A DNA stretch of 64,000 nt, from assembly GCA_019155185.1 (NCBI GenBank), contig CM032817.1:5972034-6036033 (forward strand). Direction: 5' to 3'. The notes under the pieces are model-generated. The model saw only the letters and a program-made list of their open reading frames with translations, had not been told where the DNA came from and ran no database searches. Positions 24,823-38,232 of the stretch are shown piece by piece. Each line of letters starts with the position of its first letter. The stretch's first letter is position 1. This DNA is from Beaufortia kweichowensis (taxonomy: Eukaryota; Chordata; Actinopteri; Cypriniformes; Gastromyzontidae). The position numbers were made by a program, and so were the translations under genes.

Positions 24823-27800
24823 CTATAGCAAGATTTTTGAGAGAGAGAAAAAGTCTTAAAAGGTGTCTGTTCTGTGGCCTCTCTTTCTGCTTGTGTCTCT
24901 CTCTTACTGGAATGAAGCGTTTGTGTGTAAGCTCAATGTTTATGTTAATCATTATACAAAATCAGTCAAGTATATCGTTCCTTTATAACTAAAAAATTAC
25001 TAAAGACACATACACAAGCTCAAACCAGTGGACAGCAGCCATACACAAAAGGCTTTTCAGTGTGGAGAGAATGGACAAGGATCAGGTTCTGTCCCGCTTC
25101 ATGCATAAATCTGCCGTCGTGCTTAATTACATTACTGAGGATTTACAGAGTCGTTTTAAGGAAACCACACACACTATCAGTCCCACAAATCAAAGCTTAT
25201 TAGTGGGAATGTGTGCGAGTGTGTATTTTCTTTTGCGTGTGTCAGTGGGACTGTGGGTCTATCTGCAGTTTCCATCATATCTCATTAGCTTGAGAGGATT
25301 TTGAGGTTTGAAGTTGCATTGCGCTCATTCGCTATCTTTACATAGAGTCTAATTTTCAGAGAAATATTAACTAAAAACTACTCAACCATGAGCTTGTTGC
25401 CATGGTGGGATGATAGAAGACATGTTAGGTCAAATATATAAATAACTTTTGAAGTTTCGGTTTGAATTTATTTCCTAAAGTGTGTGATCCTGTTTTAAGA
25501 TTCACATAACATCCCACAGTATAGAAATAGTTGCAATGCATTCTGGGTAATCCAGATGCAACAAAGCCAGTTGCCAAGACACTGGCAGAAAAATGCTTTT
25601 CAGATAAACGTTAATAAGACAGGCAAGTAGTGTGTTTGGTAATTTAATGCCTTAGAGTAATATACTGTAGTTGATGCCTGATAAACCTCATAAACATAAA
25701 AAACATGAAAGGAATTATGAAAATGTAAGTTTGTTTTTTAAGTTAGTACTGCTCTGAACAAGAATATTTCACATAACAGATATTTACATATAGTCCAAAA
25801 GACTGAATAATAACATAATGCACAAAAATAACCCAGTTACACTAAAAATAAATGACATTCTATGGCATTGTGAAGCACTTTAATTTTTAGGGCGTATGCT
25901 TGATTCTTAATTTTGTGCAATGTTCCTGAATGATCAATGACTGCATTTGTTTTGTGATGAGTATCTTATTTGTCCTGAGGCATTAAACTGTCAATTGGTG
26001 TTCCAAAAAATTCTTCTAGATCTTGCACAATATCTACTTTCTAGCATCTTTTGATGTTATACTGTATTTGACCCTTTACAACAGTGACTATTTAATGTCA
26101 AGACCCAAGACACAGCTGATCCTATAAACATACCTCAACTTTCATAATTCTTTATACTTTTCTTAAATTATTCCTGTGAAATGAAATAGTCAAAACAAGC
26201 AATGAGAAAAGAAATTACTTTAAACTGTAATTCCTTAATCCTGCAAATGCATTTAAGACTTTGAAAAATGCATTGTACAATTATATAAAAGCTTAAGTAA
26301 AGGTTTAATGAATAAAGATCAAGCCATTCTACCAGGTATTGTTAGCTTAAAAGCAGAGGAACAAAGGCTAGTGGTTCTGGGCTTAGACCATCCCAGCAGG
26401 AGAACCGAACCCCCTGTGAGCCTAACTTACTCTCATCCTAAACTTCATCTCGGGCCTGACTCATACTGAGTCGTTATACAGCCGTTCCATCAATCTGTCA
26501 AAGCAGAACAGACACATGCAGTACAATATGGCCTCCCCACATATCTGCTTTAATAGTCTCTCTTCACAATATGGTTCTTGCAACACCTTATCAGTTAAAC
26601 TACTTCCACCCCACCGAGCGATAAAATAACTGTGGCGTATATCTTGACCTTTGCTCTCTGAGCCTGCGGGGATATTTGTGTTTGTGTTTTGAAGTATTAA
26701 CAAATTAGAAACTGGATTACAAAAGGTTTGGCCATTTTCAGCATTTTGCGATTGTAAATAAAGGCAAGATTGTCATCAGTGCACCTGCTATGAACAATTT
26801 AAAAGTCTGGGAAAATGTATGCATTAACATTGTTTGAGAGGGTTAATCAATTAGCTTTTTCAAGTAAATGAACTTGTACACTGCTATTGTCAATTTCTTG
26901 GTTAATGGTTAATGCACTTTTGTCTGAAAGCAAATTTGCATATATCTTGGTAAAGTTGCTTCCCAATAATGGGCACTAACCATCTAAAAAACAAGTTAGC
27001 AATTTATGCATGAGTACACGTATGACATAAAAAAACAGAGAGGCGCAGAGAGAGGTATGAGAGGTAAGGCGCAGAGGCAAGAAACTGTGAACGCCCAAAC
27101 AATATCTCAAAACTCAGGCCTGTACTCACTCCTGGACAGCCTATTCACTTCATCTACAAGTGAGGAAGAAAAGAGAACTCCAAACTCTCTATAAAGGCCT
27201 TTCACGAGTGATTTGTTATTCTCTTTTTTCTTCCTTTCCTAAACAGTCAAAAGAAGAAGAAAAAAGTGGGATGGGACCTTTTCAGGGAGGAGACCTGAAT
27301 AAATTTTACATACTCAAGGCAGCGTACAGAGTGATTGCCGTTTCCCCTAAAACTTTCTTTTCTCCTCGTGCTCTCTCTTTTTTCAGAAAACACTTTCCTT
27401 GCTGAATGGGCACCTATTAGTGACTCCATTATGGAGGCAGAGCACTTCAATGGCTCCTGGCTGTGAGGCTGTATGGTAAAGCCTCAGGCTCAGCGCGGCC
27501 CACCCCGAACCGCCTCCTGCGTTCCACACTCACTGTATTGATAGGTAGACGCGGTGTGGAGTTGGTTTATGTGTGTGTACGATGGGGGATGGGGGGCCCT
27601 CATCCTTCGTTTTTGTGATCTCCAGGTGTTTTGGGAGAAAGTGTGGCTTTGAAAGAGAGAGAGAGAGAAAAAGAGCGAGAGAGATAGAGAGAGAGTAAAA
27701 AAGTTGGAGGTGTGTGGGGGGAGGGCATTGTGCTGTGCTTTCCACACTAGTCACTTAAAACCAGAACGCAATGTTTAACATGCATTAGCTTATCTCCATA

Positions 27801-29009
27801 ATAATCCCTTCCCACCGTATACACACTTACATATACAGCATCTACCCACCTCCCCAACCAAATATAGAATGGACCACAGGCAAAACACACACACTGTGCA
27901 ATACACAAGAAAAGGTTATTGGACTGTTACAGAATATAGAGAGGAAAAACATTTGAAAAAAATATCTGACCTTTGTTTGTAAGGGAGAGTAGGAAAAAAG
28001 ACATTTTACATTAATAAAACACAAAATAATTTTAATAAAAAAAGTTTTTTAAACACGTTTTTAAAAATAAAGTTTTTCTCAACAAACTGTTTTTATCAAA
28101 AATTGTTAAAATGCAGTTTAAAACCCTGAACTGTGTATTCATTTTCTATCAAAAACGTTAAATAAACACAATAAATAAAATGTACAAGAAGGTTATAAAC
28201 TTTGTATGCAGTTACTGTACATAATAATGTATATTTTCCATTAATGAATTTTACCTTAAACTTTAAAATAGTATAAACTATAAACATTGTTTGAAAGTTT
28301 CAAGCAATATGTTATTGTATGTTATATAAATGTTTTAAAATAACTAATACTGTAGCTCATGAAAAGCATGGGAAATGTGCCTCAAATGCCTTTTAATGTG
28401 CTTTAAATAATATATCTCTACCACGTTAAAGGAAGAGTGAAAATCAAAAGCAGTCATACAGTAAGTGAATAAACATCTGCCGATTACAAAGATCTTGTCT
28501 TTGTATTCTTGCTTTTATCCACAACTCTCCCAAACTCAAAGTCTGCCACCCATCCCCATCTCTGTTCTATATAATTAGATTTTGCTTCCAGATTCTTTAT
28601 CTCTCTGCAGATTTGGCTAAATAATAATTCATTTATCATTCAGCCTATCAACTGCTGACTGCTACAGAACAATTGCTTGCCGTCTTATGTGTTGATACCT
28701 ATATCACATGAGCGTGTCGCAGAGAAAGCAGGGTGACATTTCTTCAGGCGTGAGCATTAGTGCGATGATAACGTTTTTGCGATGAGGGCCAATGTGATGG
28801 TGTGTGTGTTTGCTATAAAGGAATGGAGAGGGCTTCAGCTGGGTAAAAATGAAGGTGGGGGCTGTGTGTATGTTTTGGACAAGCCTCTGTGTGAGAGTTC
28901 AAATGGGCTCGTGTGTGTTTACGTGTATGTGTGTGGTTAAGGAGAGAGGCTAGAATTTAGAAAGCAGGGCTCTATGTTGAGTATGGAGTTATTGTTTGGC
29001 CATGCTTAC
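24823..29009. other. Intron of the minus-strand gene, no further gene seen
   Basis: Mostly AT-rich unique sequence with short GA and CA tracts (for example 27653-27700). No exon chain was found on either strand. Confidence 0.45.
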
Positions 29010-29158
29010 CTCCACGGGGAACCATCTGCTCTCTGTCAATGCGTCACCTGCTCGTCTGAGCCGTCGCTACGGTAACAGGGGGAGGAGGATTAGGAGAGGT
29101 TAGGCTTCTGAGGGGAGGGCCCATCCAGGAATATGGAGGAGGTTGCCCTGGGAAACGG
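29010..29158 (-). CDS. Candidate start exon (mostly 5' UTR) of the minus-strand gene
   Basis: Strong donor GAG/GTAAGC and acceptor ATCTTTCAG. All three frames have stops, so most of it would be untranslated. An ATG at 29025-29023 gives MVPRG before the donor in phase 1, which fits exon 24656-24822 (split codon G+AT). The start may instead be the ATG in the next exon. Confidence 0.35.
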
Positions 29159-31822
29159 CTGAAAGATAGACCAGAAAAATATCACCCTCTGCTGGTTTAA
29201 ATGACTGGTATATCATGTTGATGTTATAACCAGGCCCACACTGGCTGTGTATGCACTACACGGCTTTAACCCTTGAAATACTGTAGTTACAAATCACATA
29301 ATTACAAGGTGTTGATTGACAAACTCATCTGTCTGTGATGAAGGTTTTCTAAAAGTGTGGAAAAGTTACGACAGAACAACAGACAGTACAAACACATGGC
29401 TTTGTGTTTTTGTGTACATTACAGAAGGCGTGCCACTCCGAGTAGCCTATCATGTGACATTGTTCTAATAAACAGTCCTCAGTACAGACAGGGTCTCTGT
29501 GCTTTCAAACACTTTGAAGCTGTATTGAATGAGCACTGCGTGGGTGCGGACACAATACGGCCGCTGAATCGGTCTACTTACAAACATACACACGTGTTTG
29601 TCTGTGTGTGCAAATAATATAACAAGTACATTGTTACATACTGTATACACTACAGCTCATAAATTGGGGGTAAATTATATCCCATATATATGGTGTTAAT
29701 GTAAGAAAAAAATTATATATTTTTAGTTATAATTATATATTTTTAGAAAAAAATTATATATTTTTTAGAAAAAAATTATATATTTTTTTCTGTATTTTTA
29801 AAAATCATATACATAATAATTTTTTAAATCTTATATATTATAAGAGCTGCAGTCTCTAACAACATGATTTTATGTACATTGTTTACCTTTTTGTCAACTT
29901 TATGTACACAAATAATCTATATAACCATATATTGATGAAGAGGTAAAAAACTTTAAATTACACAATAACTAAATATTTGACAAAAAATTTAATCAAATTT
30001 AAAAAAGTAAAGATTTTTAAAAAGTTACAAAAATTCCACAAATTCTAAAATATCTCAAATTTTATTGTAATTCAGGTAAAATGTATTCTGGGTTAAATAT
30101 AAATATAGTGCATAAAAGTGATTCTTACAATTTCTTTGGTAACCACCACCGGTCAGTCACACATGAATACTCACCTGAAGACACCGATCAGAGATCGACA
30201 GTGTCTGTTTGAGTGACAGGTGAAAGTGACTGCAGTGTGTTGGGAAAACATCTCTTTGTCTTTGCTCAAGAGAGGATGGAGGGTCGTCCCTGGCCACCAA
30301 GCCACGTCCAGTGGCCCGTGTCCCTGACAGACTCGTCAGGTAGCCGCCGCGCTGAGCGCTCCCTTAAAGGTAGGGTGTGTTGTCACTCTTTCTGAGTGTT
30401 GCTCTGACTGACCACAGAAGTGTTGCTATTTCCTGTTAACATTCACACCCTGAGGCTAAGACTCTGGATCTCTTTCCTAGGGTTTCATGCCTGTACCAAT
30501 GAGATATCATCAGATAAGGAATTGTGCTTTAAGTATTTGGGAAAAAAGTGGGAGGGTGCGTGCTGTTGTTTCACCTACAGTAACTTTTATCTGTTCCAGT
30601 CCTCAATGCTGACTGTAAAATACATAACAAGATACAACAAAAAAGTATTTAGACATTTAAGTTTAGTTAAAGTACTGTATAAAGTCAGTTTCTATCTAGT
30701 TGTTACATGTGTTTTTGTATTAAAGCATCACAGTAACTATTAACAAAGTATTTAAAAATATTTTTTGTCTAAACTGGAAATCCATTAAAGCCAATTATAA
30801 ATCTTCTAGCTGAAGTATAATAAAATTACATTTTGACAATTGTATTCCTAACATTTCTAGTAAATAACTGCTTTTCTAAAAGCAATTGTATTGTTCCACT
30901 ATAGCGAAAAACCACTTGTGTCTGTAGAAATTTTTTCTTTTGCCTAAAAGTTTTGTTCATCTTCATTAGCATTCTCTCTCTCCTCTATCTGGCCTCCGGG
31001 CGAGCGTGATCCTGGGAGAGAGGCTGTCAGGGCCACGTGTAGTGGGGGGGCTCTATGCCGGGTGTAAAATTTGATTAAGCGGTGGGCGAGCGTGTCCGAG
31101 CGTGGCTGTTGTGTGGACCAGCTCGCGCGGCTGTGGTTTCCCAGCGTGCCGTTTGGAGGTTAAGTGCCGGAGAAAATACTCTCATTATCCCGAGTGAGAA
31201 CTGCCCATGTGGCTGCCCGCTCGACCTCCCTCTCTCTCTCTCTTTCCATCTCTCTATGTCACTCTCTCACTCATTCATCCATCCTTCTAGGGCTGCACCA
31301 CTGAAAGCCTCCAAAACGTGTCATTCACTTTCCCTTGACCCTCTCTCTCTCTATCTCTGCCCCCCTCTTCTCCGCTGCCTCTCTCTAGTCTTTATGTGTA
31401 AGAAAAGAGCTTGTACAATAGCATAGGAGAGGCCAGTGTGGATTCTTCAGCACCCCTGTGGACTCTGAGCCGAGGCCTGTGAGATACTCCACATGTGGAG
31501 CATGTGCAAAGGAGCTGGTCCTTATCCATCAGTCACCACTGACTCCACTTTTCTCGCTCCCTTTCGCTCTTACAAATGCTCAGTACTTTCAATGTATGTG
31601 ATACGGTTCTTTATGAGCTGTGCTTGTTTAGGCAAGGCTTGGGGTTTGTTCAAATCACTACCATAAGTATTAAATTCATCCTGAAACATTTGGGATAGAG
31701 ACATAAATGACACCATAAATGACACCTCCTTTTTGTGGCTTGTAGAGAAAAGCTGTGTTTTTACTTTTCCAAACTTTAAAACTATAACTACAAAACTGAT
31801 TTTTGCCGACAAAATAGAACAC

Positions 31823-31906
<84 letters not shown>

Positions 31907-32869
31907 CATACACTACAATAAAACAGTCAGGTTTCAGGCATATTTATATTTTAACTTCCAAATTACTTCTGGAGGACTTTAGAACTTCAAAACAGACAGA
32001 GAACTTGTGACCATTCGTTTCATTTTCATTTAATGTTTGGGTTCAAATCATCAGTAGGGAGAAATTTTCTAAAGCAAAGCTTAAATGTCACACAGCACAT
32101 CTGCTCAGACTGAGGAACATATGAGAACAGATGCTCTGTGTTAGACCTCTATTACAGTTCTCAAAGCTTTTACAGTACATTCAGACTGTTGAACCATAGA
32201 CACGCAATTGTGCATTAATGACATTTGATTACACTGTGCTCGTTAGAAATATGAGGAAGACAAAAGTGTATTTAATGGAAAAATAAGTGTGGCATTGACA
32301 CATATAACAGCTGGTGCTTAAGATGATAATGATAACAGTCTTTATAAGGAAAGCATACTGCTGGAACACACAAAACTGTTGCTTGTGAATAAAGTGTCTG
32401 CCAAATGCATTCATGCAATGTTATATATTTTTGTAAATATAGCTACTATTAATGACATGCTTGGTGCTAAAAATTGTTTTATTTATTTAACTTTTGTGTG
32501 ATGCATCTAGCTTGAACCTTCAATGATTTGGGGAACAAAGACTACTAGAAGAGGAAATGAGCAAAAAAATAATTTTTTTTGTTTGGGAGGCATATGAATT
32601 AGGAAAGAGTTTTTTGTTGTTTCATATCAGCCTCTTGTGGAGATTATAGTCATTGCAGTGTAATAACTTTTAGCTTTAACTTTTGAAATGTAACCGGAAC
32701 AAAACAAAAAAGCACACGTATTTTCAACGTACATTAATATAGCAAGTGCATCTGTCGCATTTAACAAACTTAAAACAGCGCTTTTACCAATAATAAACGT
32801 TATAAATATTGATGATACACAGATATAGCAGCGCAACCAATATCCATTTTCAAATCAGTGTTTACATAC
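29159..32869. other. 5' intron region of the minus-strand gene, no further gene seen
   Basis: A possible 55-bp untranslated exon at 30175-30229 has an acceptor-like CACTGCAG and a donor CAG/GTGAGT. Bases 29700-29790 are a small tandem of AAAAAATTATATATTTTT units. A pyrimidine-rich block lies at 31220-31390, and a long (TA)n at 31826-31900. Confidence 0.4.
31826..31900. repeat. (TA)n microsatellite
   Basis: About 37 uninterrupted TA units. Confidence 0.95.
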
Positions 32870-33328
32870 CTTGTTTTTCGTACATTATTCTCTGCACTCT
32901 CTCATGTCTTAATGTAAATGTTTAAAGGTAAGGAGAAATAAACTATATTTCACTTGACAGGAAACACGCTGTGCCAGGCGTTGACTTTTATTTTGAAAAA
33001 TCGAATTCACTTCCTGGTTATTGAGTGCGCAAATGTTTTGTAATAAATCCCCCAAGTGGATTCCTAAACTGAAACTTGCGATGCATTCAACAAATGGCTG
33101 AAAATAAATAAATCTTTAATAAGTTACACAAATTCTACATTTAATTGTTATAAAGATAATTTAGGGTTAAGTGAAACTGCTGTTTTTACAGTCTCATGAC
33201 TGTGTTGGCTAGATTTCCAGCCCTGTGATTGGACGTTTCGTAGTTAATGGTCGCGTGGGGCAACGAGGATTTCATCTAGTACAAACAAGAGAAAGCAAAG
33301 AAGGGCAGAGACATATGGTCATTTACGG
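32870..33328. promoter_or_regulatory. recql promoter, possibly bidirectional
   Basis: The last recql untranslated leader exon ends at 33328 (ACGG/GTAAGT). About 100 bases upstream is GTGATTGG (inverted CCAAT core at 33228-33232), a typical NF-Y site for repair and cell-cycle genes. No TATA box is at the expected distance. On the minus strand a donor (AACAAG/GTATGT) at 32870 suggests a first untranslated exon for the divergent gene, which would make this about 400 bp a shared promoter. That half is inference. Confidence 0.5.
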
Positions 33329-33673
33329 GTAAGTTTACAAAAGTATTTTATATTCAGTAATATGTTATACGATGACTGAACACGCTCTTTGTACACTTCA
33401 TAAATTGCATAAGTCGTTGAATGATATGGCATATGTGTATTTTATTAATCAGCTGATTTGTCAAATAAACAAACATCCCTAAATAATATTACAATTGAAA
33501 CAAAACCGTTTCTAAAAAGATTTGAATGTTTTAGTTTAAGATGTCCATGCTATATATTTGCAGTGTCAAAGTCCAGTATGCAAGGTGTGTCTATATTAAT
33601 CTGTTGTATATTCTATGTATTATTGTCATTCTTTAACTTTGTATTCCAGCATTGACCTCAAAAACAGAAAACA

Positions 33674-36600
33674 ATGGCAAATGACATTGGTGAGTGTCTC
33701 GCATCTCCTGCAAAGTTCATAACACACACTCGGATGCATCATTTGTAGTGCGTGTTGACCATTCGAACTATATAAGAAGTATCTTTTAATTTTAAAGTTA
33801 AAAAGGGTGGTTGCGAGTAGATGAATTAGACTGGCAGGCTGTTTCTTAGTACACCCCTGAGGATTGAGACAGATAAACAGACTGGTGTGATTTTCATCAT
33901 CACATCCCTCTGTGAAGCTGAGCTCATTAGAGATGCTGAGGTGAGAGACACAGGGAATAGACTATCGAGGGAGTAGTGTTGGAGATTTTCATGGAGGATG
34001 CTACATATACCTGCTTTTAATATCGTTGTTGAGACAACAATACAATCCACTTACTTGCAGATGATGCTCAGGCCGAACTCGACTCTGTGGAGGCTGAGTT
34101 GGAGATGGTGGAAGTGCAGATCTCTGAGCTGCTGGAGAAACAGACAAAGCTGAACTCAAGGAAAAACAAGCTCCTAAATATCCTGGAGGGAGCGTGCAGC
34201 TCGGCCCAGCCGTCTGGATCCGGTAAAGCTCCGAAGCCTTCTTTCAGCAAGCAGGACCTACAGCACTATGAAGAGTCAGGTATCACTAATCAGAAATCAG
34301 TTTTTCTGTCATACCAGTTATCAGCATGATTTTCTTATGTTTGTTCCTTTCTTGGCAGATTTCTCATGGTCTAAAGAAGTTCAGGGAAAGCTGACGAGTG
34401 TTTTCAAACTTTCCACATTTCGGCCGCTACAACGGGCAGCTATTAATCTCAGCATGTCAGAGAAAGACCTGTTTCTGGTCATGCCCACTGGACGAGGAAA
34501 AAGTCTGTGCTACCAGCTACCTGCTGTCTGTTCGAAAGGTTCATTTTCAATTTACTTTCAATTCACATTCTCTATTAAGCTTCCATAACCTAACAGCTGA
34601 TTCTGTCTGTAAATTTCTCTATATGGTCTATCTGTCAGGTTTTACATTAGTTATAGCTCCACTGGTGTCTCTGATGGAAGATCAGCTGATGTATCTGAAG
34701 TCCATTGATGTTGCTGCAGTTACTCTCAATGCCTCCAGTACAAAGGTATGACGATCCAGGATCTGTAGCATGTAAAAGAAAAGCAACAAGTGCATGCAAT
34801 CAGTAATTACATCAATATTGATTTTTTTTATCTGCAGGAGGACTCCAAGCGGATCTTGGCAGGCATGACAGATAAAAACAGCCCCTTCAAGCTGCTATAC
34901 GTTACCCCGGAGAAAATCGCCAAAAGCAAACTTCTGATGTCCAAACTAGAGAAGGCGTACAACATGGGTCTTCTGGCACGCATCGCTGTGGATGAAGTTC
35001 ACTGTTGCAGTCAGTGGGGCCATGACTTCAGACGAGGTGGGACGTTTTGGTGGATGCCTGTTTGATATCTGCTGAATAAAGCTTTGCTTGAATGTGTATT
35101 GTGTTTCTTTACTAGATTACAAGCTCTTGGGGATTTTAAAGCGCCAGTTTCCCAAAGTTCCATTGGTTGGACTTACAGCCACCGCAACCAGCAACATCCT
35201 TAAAGATTGTCAGAAGATTCTTTGTGTTGAGAATCCAATCACTCTGACAGCACCGTTTAACAGACCCAACCTTTATTATGAGGTGAACAAATCCTTGCGT
35301 TCTGCTTGCTCATGTTGCAACTATCGTAGAAGAGTGCTGAATAAGTCGAGCTGATCAGAAATTTGTCATCTTAATCTCTCCAGGTACGTATTAAGGATAA
35401 CGAAGACTGTACCGATGAGATTGCAGCACTGATCAGGGGAAGATACAAAAACCAGTCAGGTGACTGTTAAGTAATTCACTTTAAAGATCCCTAACTTTTT
35501 AAGAGTTAATATAGAGGTGGTTCAACATAATTTTAAAGCAATTTAATACGAAATTGAAACCGACCTAACGAAAATAAATACATTTCATGTATTTGCAGGG
35601 ATTGTGTATGTATTCTCCCAGAAGGATGCAGAAAGTGTGGCTATAGAACTGCAAAAGCGGGATATAATTGCCCAGCCATACCATGCCAACATGCAGCCTT
35701 CAGACAAGTCTCTGGTTCATCGACACTGGGCCTCCAAGAAGATCCAGGTGCAAACCCGCAAAGTTACTTTTGCCTGTTTTAGTACACCCTTGTGTCTTAA
35801 CCTTTAGTATTTTATTTGTGCTTTTGTGCAGGTGGTCGTTGCCACCGTGGCGTTCGGGATGGGCATTGACAAAGCTGACGTGCGGTTTGTTATCCATCAC
35901 ACCATCAGCAAGTCCATCGAAAATTACTATCAGGAGAGTGGACGTGCAGGTACCGTAGTAAAACTGAGTAGTCTCAAATCATTTAAAGTATAAAAATATG
36001 TTCTTGGTTTAATCTTTGATTGTTTTTTCGTCTTTCAGGAAGGGATGATAGCCCAGCAGACTGCATTGTGTTTTTTGGGTTCATGGACATCTTTAGAATA
36101 AGCACGATGGTTGTGATGGAGAACACAGGGCAGCAGAAGCTACAGCATATGGTGGCGTATTGTCAAAATGTAGACAGGTACTGCTTCTGGTGTGTCAAAA
36201 TACAAAAGATTTGTGGGATGCCATTGCTTTGGTTTCTGCAGGGACAACTTTTGTTTTTATAGTCACCTTTACTCCACACTCCAACTTCTTTTTATAAAGA
36301 GACACTTAATTTAAATGCAACTCACACATATGATTTTAGGTGCCGACGTTCATCGATGGCCATTCATTTTGACGAAGTTTGGAATGATGATGAGTGCAAC
36401 CAAATGTGTGATGTCTGTCGGCACGGCAACGGTGAGCTGAGATTCTCCCGCATAAGATTCTTATCACGTAATGCCCTGTTCTCAGTGAAACGACGTGATG
36501 ATGTACTTTTCCTGTGCTCTAGACTATGTCACAATGGACATCACCAATCATGCGCAAGATGTTATTAAGATAGTAGAGCAGGCCCTCAGCATGAATGAAA

Positions 36601-37887
36601 AGTTGACCCCTCTGAAGGTCTGCGAGGCTTGGATGGGGAAGGGGCCTGCCAAGTACCGCAAAACGATAAAGATCACGTCTCTGTCACGCTTGGAGGTGGA
36701 ATCCATCATCATTCACCTCTTGTTGCATGGCTACTTCAGGTATCTTTCAGAAAGGTTTTAACATGCGTACATATAAAACTAGAGAAACTGCCTGTGCTGT
36801 TTATCGTTTTGGTTCTTTGATGACTCTTTTCTTTTATTGTAAGTGAGGATTTTAGCTTCACGCCCTACACAACCCACTTCTACATGAAGCTGGGGCGTAA
36901 AGCAGCTCTCCTGAAGAACAGCGGTCACTCCATCACTATGAAGATGAGGAGGAGATTGCAGTCATTCAGTACAGTAAGATGTTTTGTGTGGCTATAGAAA
37001 TGGATTACCTATAGATCGTAGATTTAGACTTTTTCTAAATATTGTTTGATTGTCAATACTTTCTTGAAGCTCTTTAGCAGTGACAAATCGTCAGATTAAA
37101 TTTAAACTTCTAATCTATTTTATCCCCTGTTAAATTGGGCTACATGACAACAGAAATAACCTCTTTTTTTATTTTGTTCCATAGCAATCGAAAAATTCTA
37201 TTTACTGAATCTGGCCTTTGGTCTCTGCTCTGTTGTACTTGTTAATCTTTTTTGTTCATATGTTTTTATGCCTCTTCCAGTCCTATTCTATATTACAGAT
37301 AGATGTCATCCGTTACTAACGCATTCAGATTTGATCCCAGAAATTTCAATCATTTCAATTTAATTTTAATATTTTTACCAATTGCAGCAAATTGACAGTA
37401 GATGTAGGGTTTCTGTCAGGTAGTATTCACAAACTTCTCTTAAAAATAGTCCTCTGAACTGTATCTTTAATTAATAGGTAGCGCCTATACTAATTGTAGC
37501 ATTAAATCAGAAAAGTTTAAAAATGTACACAAACACACCAAGCCGAAAACAATCTTTGAACCATTAAGGATTTCAGAAGATCCCAGTGTTCTGGAGCTAC
37601 TAGGTCTGTTCCAATTCAGTTTACTGATGGTCATGGACACCCTTAATCATTGCGTAACCATTGAAACCCTTGCAAACCTCCTTAACCTGCCTATGTGAAA
37701 TGCAGTAACACCTTCTATCTCTTTATAGTGGCCACCCATCTAAATTACTTATAAAACCCCACAGGTAAAGAAAGTGTCAGAATGTGCCGTGGAGAAAACT
37801 AGTGCCAAAGTAGAAGGAAAAAGACCTGCTGACAGTGACCATCACAAATCTGTGGCAAAGAAAGTCAAGAAAGACACCCGTCCGTAG
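33674..37887 (+). CDS. recql: RECQ1-type ATP-dependent DNA helicase (RecQ-like)
   Basis: RECQ1 is a 3'-to-5' helicase that unwinds forks and branch-migrates Holliday junctions in the nucleus. Coding exons: 33674-33689, 34061-34279, 34359-34538, 34639-34745, 34838-35036, 35116-35282, 35384-35459, 35599-35747, 35832-35949, 36039-36177, 36340-36431, 36523-36739, 36844-36973, 37765-37887. All phases agree, giving 643 aa (human 649). The start ATG has an ideal context (ACAATGG). The N-terminus is a predicted coiled coil. Motif 0 is FRPLQ (99-103), motif I is MPTGRGKS (K126), motif II is DEVH (226-229), and motif VI is QESGRAGR (405-412). The zinc site is C458, C476, C480, C483 with human-like spacing. 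The winged helix follows, with FY573MK probably matching the human strand-separating hairpin tyrosine. The tail KKVKKDTRP looks like a nuclear signal. Motif I has Arg where human has Gly. Confidence 0.96.
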
Positions 37888-38232
37888 TCCTGAAGATCCC
37901 AAACGTACAGTTCATTTACTCCATTATTCATAAAACAACAGAGTTTCATAAGGGAATACATCTACTATTTTCTTTATTTCTTGCTTGTGCTCTAGTTTAT
38001 CAGAAATCATGTTTATTGCCTGTTTATTCATGATAAAATTTGTTTAATCTCATCCAGCATTTAACTGTATCCACTTGGTGTGGTGTGTGGGTTTGCATGA
38101 AACATTGTTTTAAAGCAAATTGGCATTATGAAGCTAATCAACTCTGTTTTGCATGGGTCATTAACATCACTAAACACACTGAAATCGCCTACATCAGTAA
38201 AATACAACTACTTTACTTTTTTCTTTTCTCAG

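Noticed and set aside
29047..29158. Proline-rich minus-strand frame (GQPPPYSWMGPP)
   Set aside because: It would need a weaker donor (AGCAG/GTGACG), and its phase does not join the downstream exons. The stronger donor at 29010 makes it untranslated leader.
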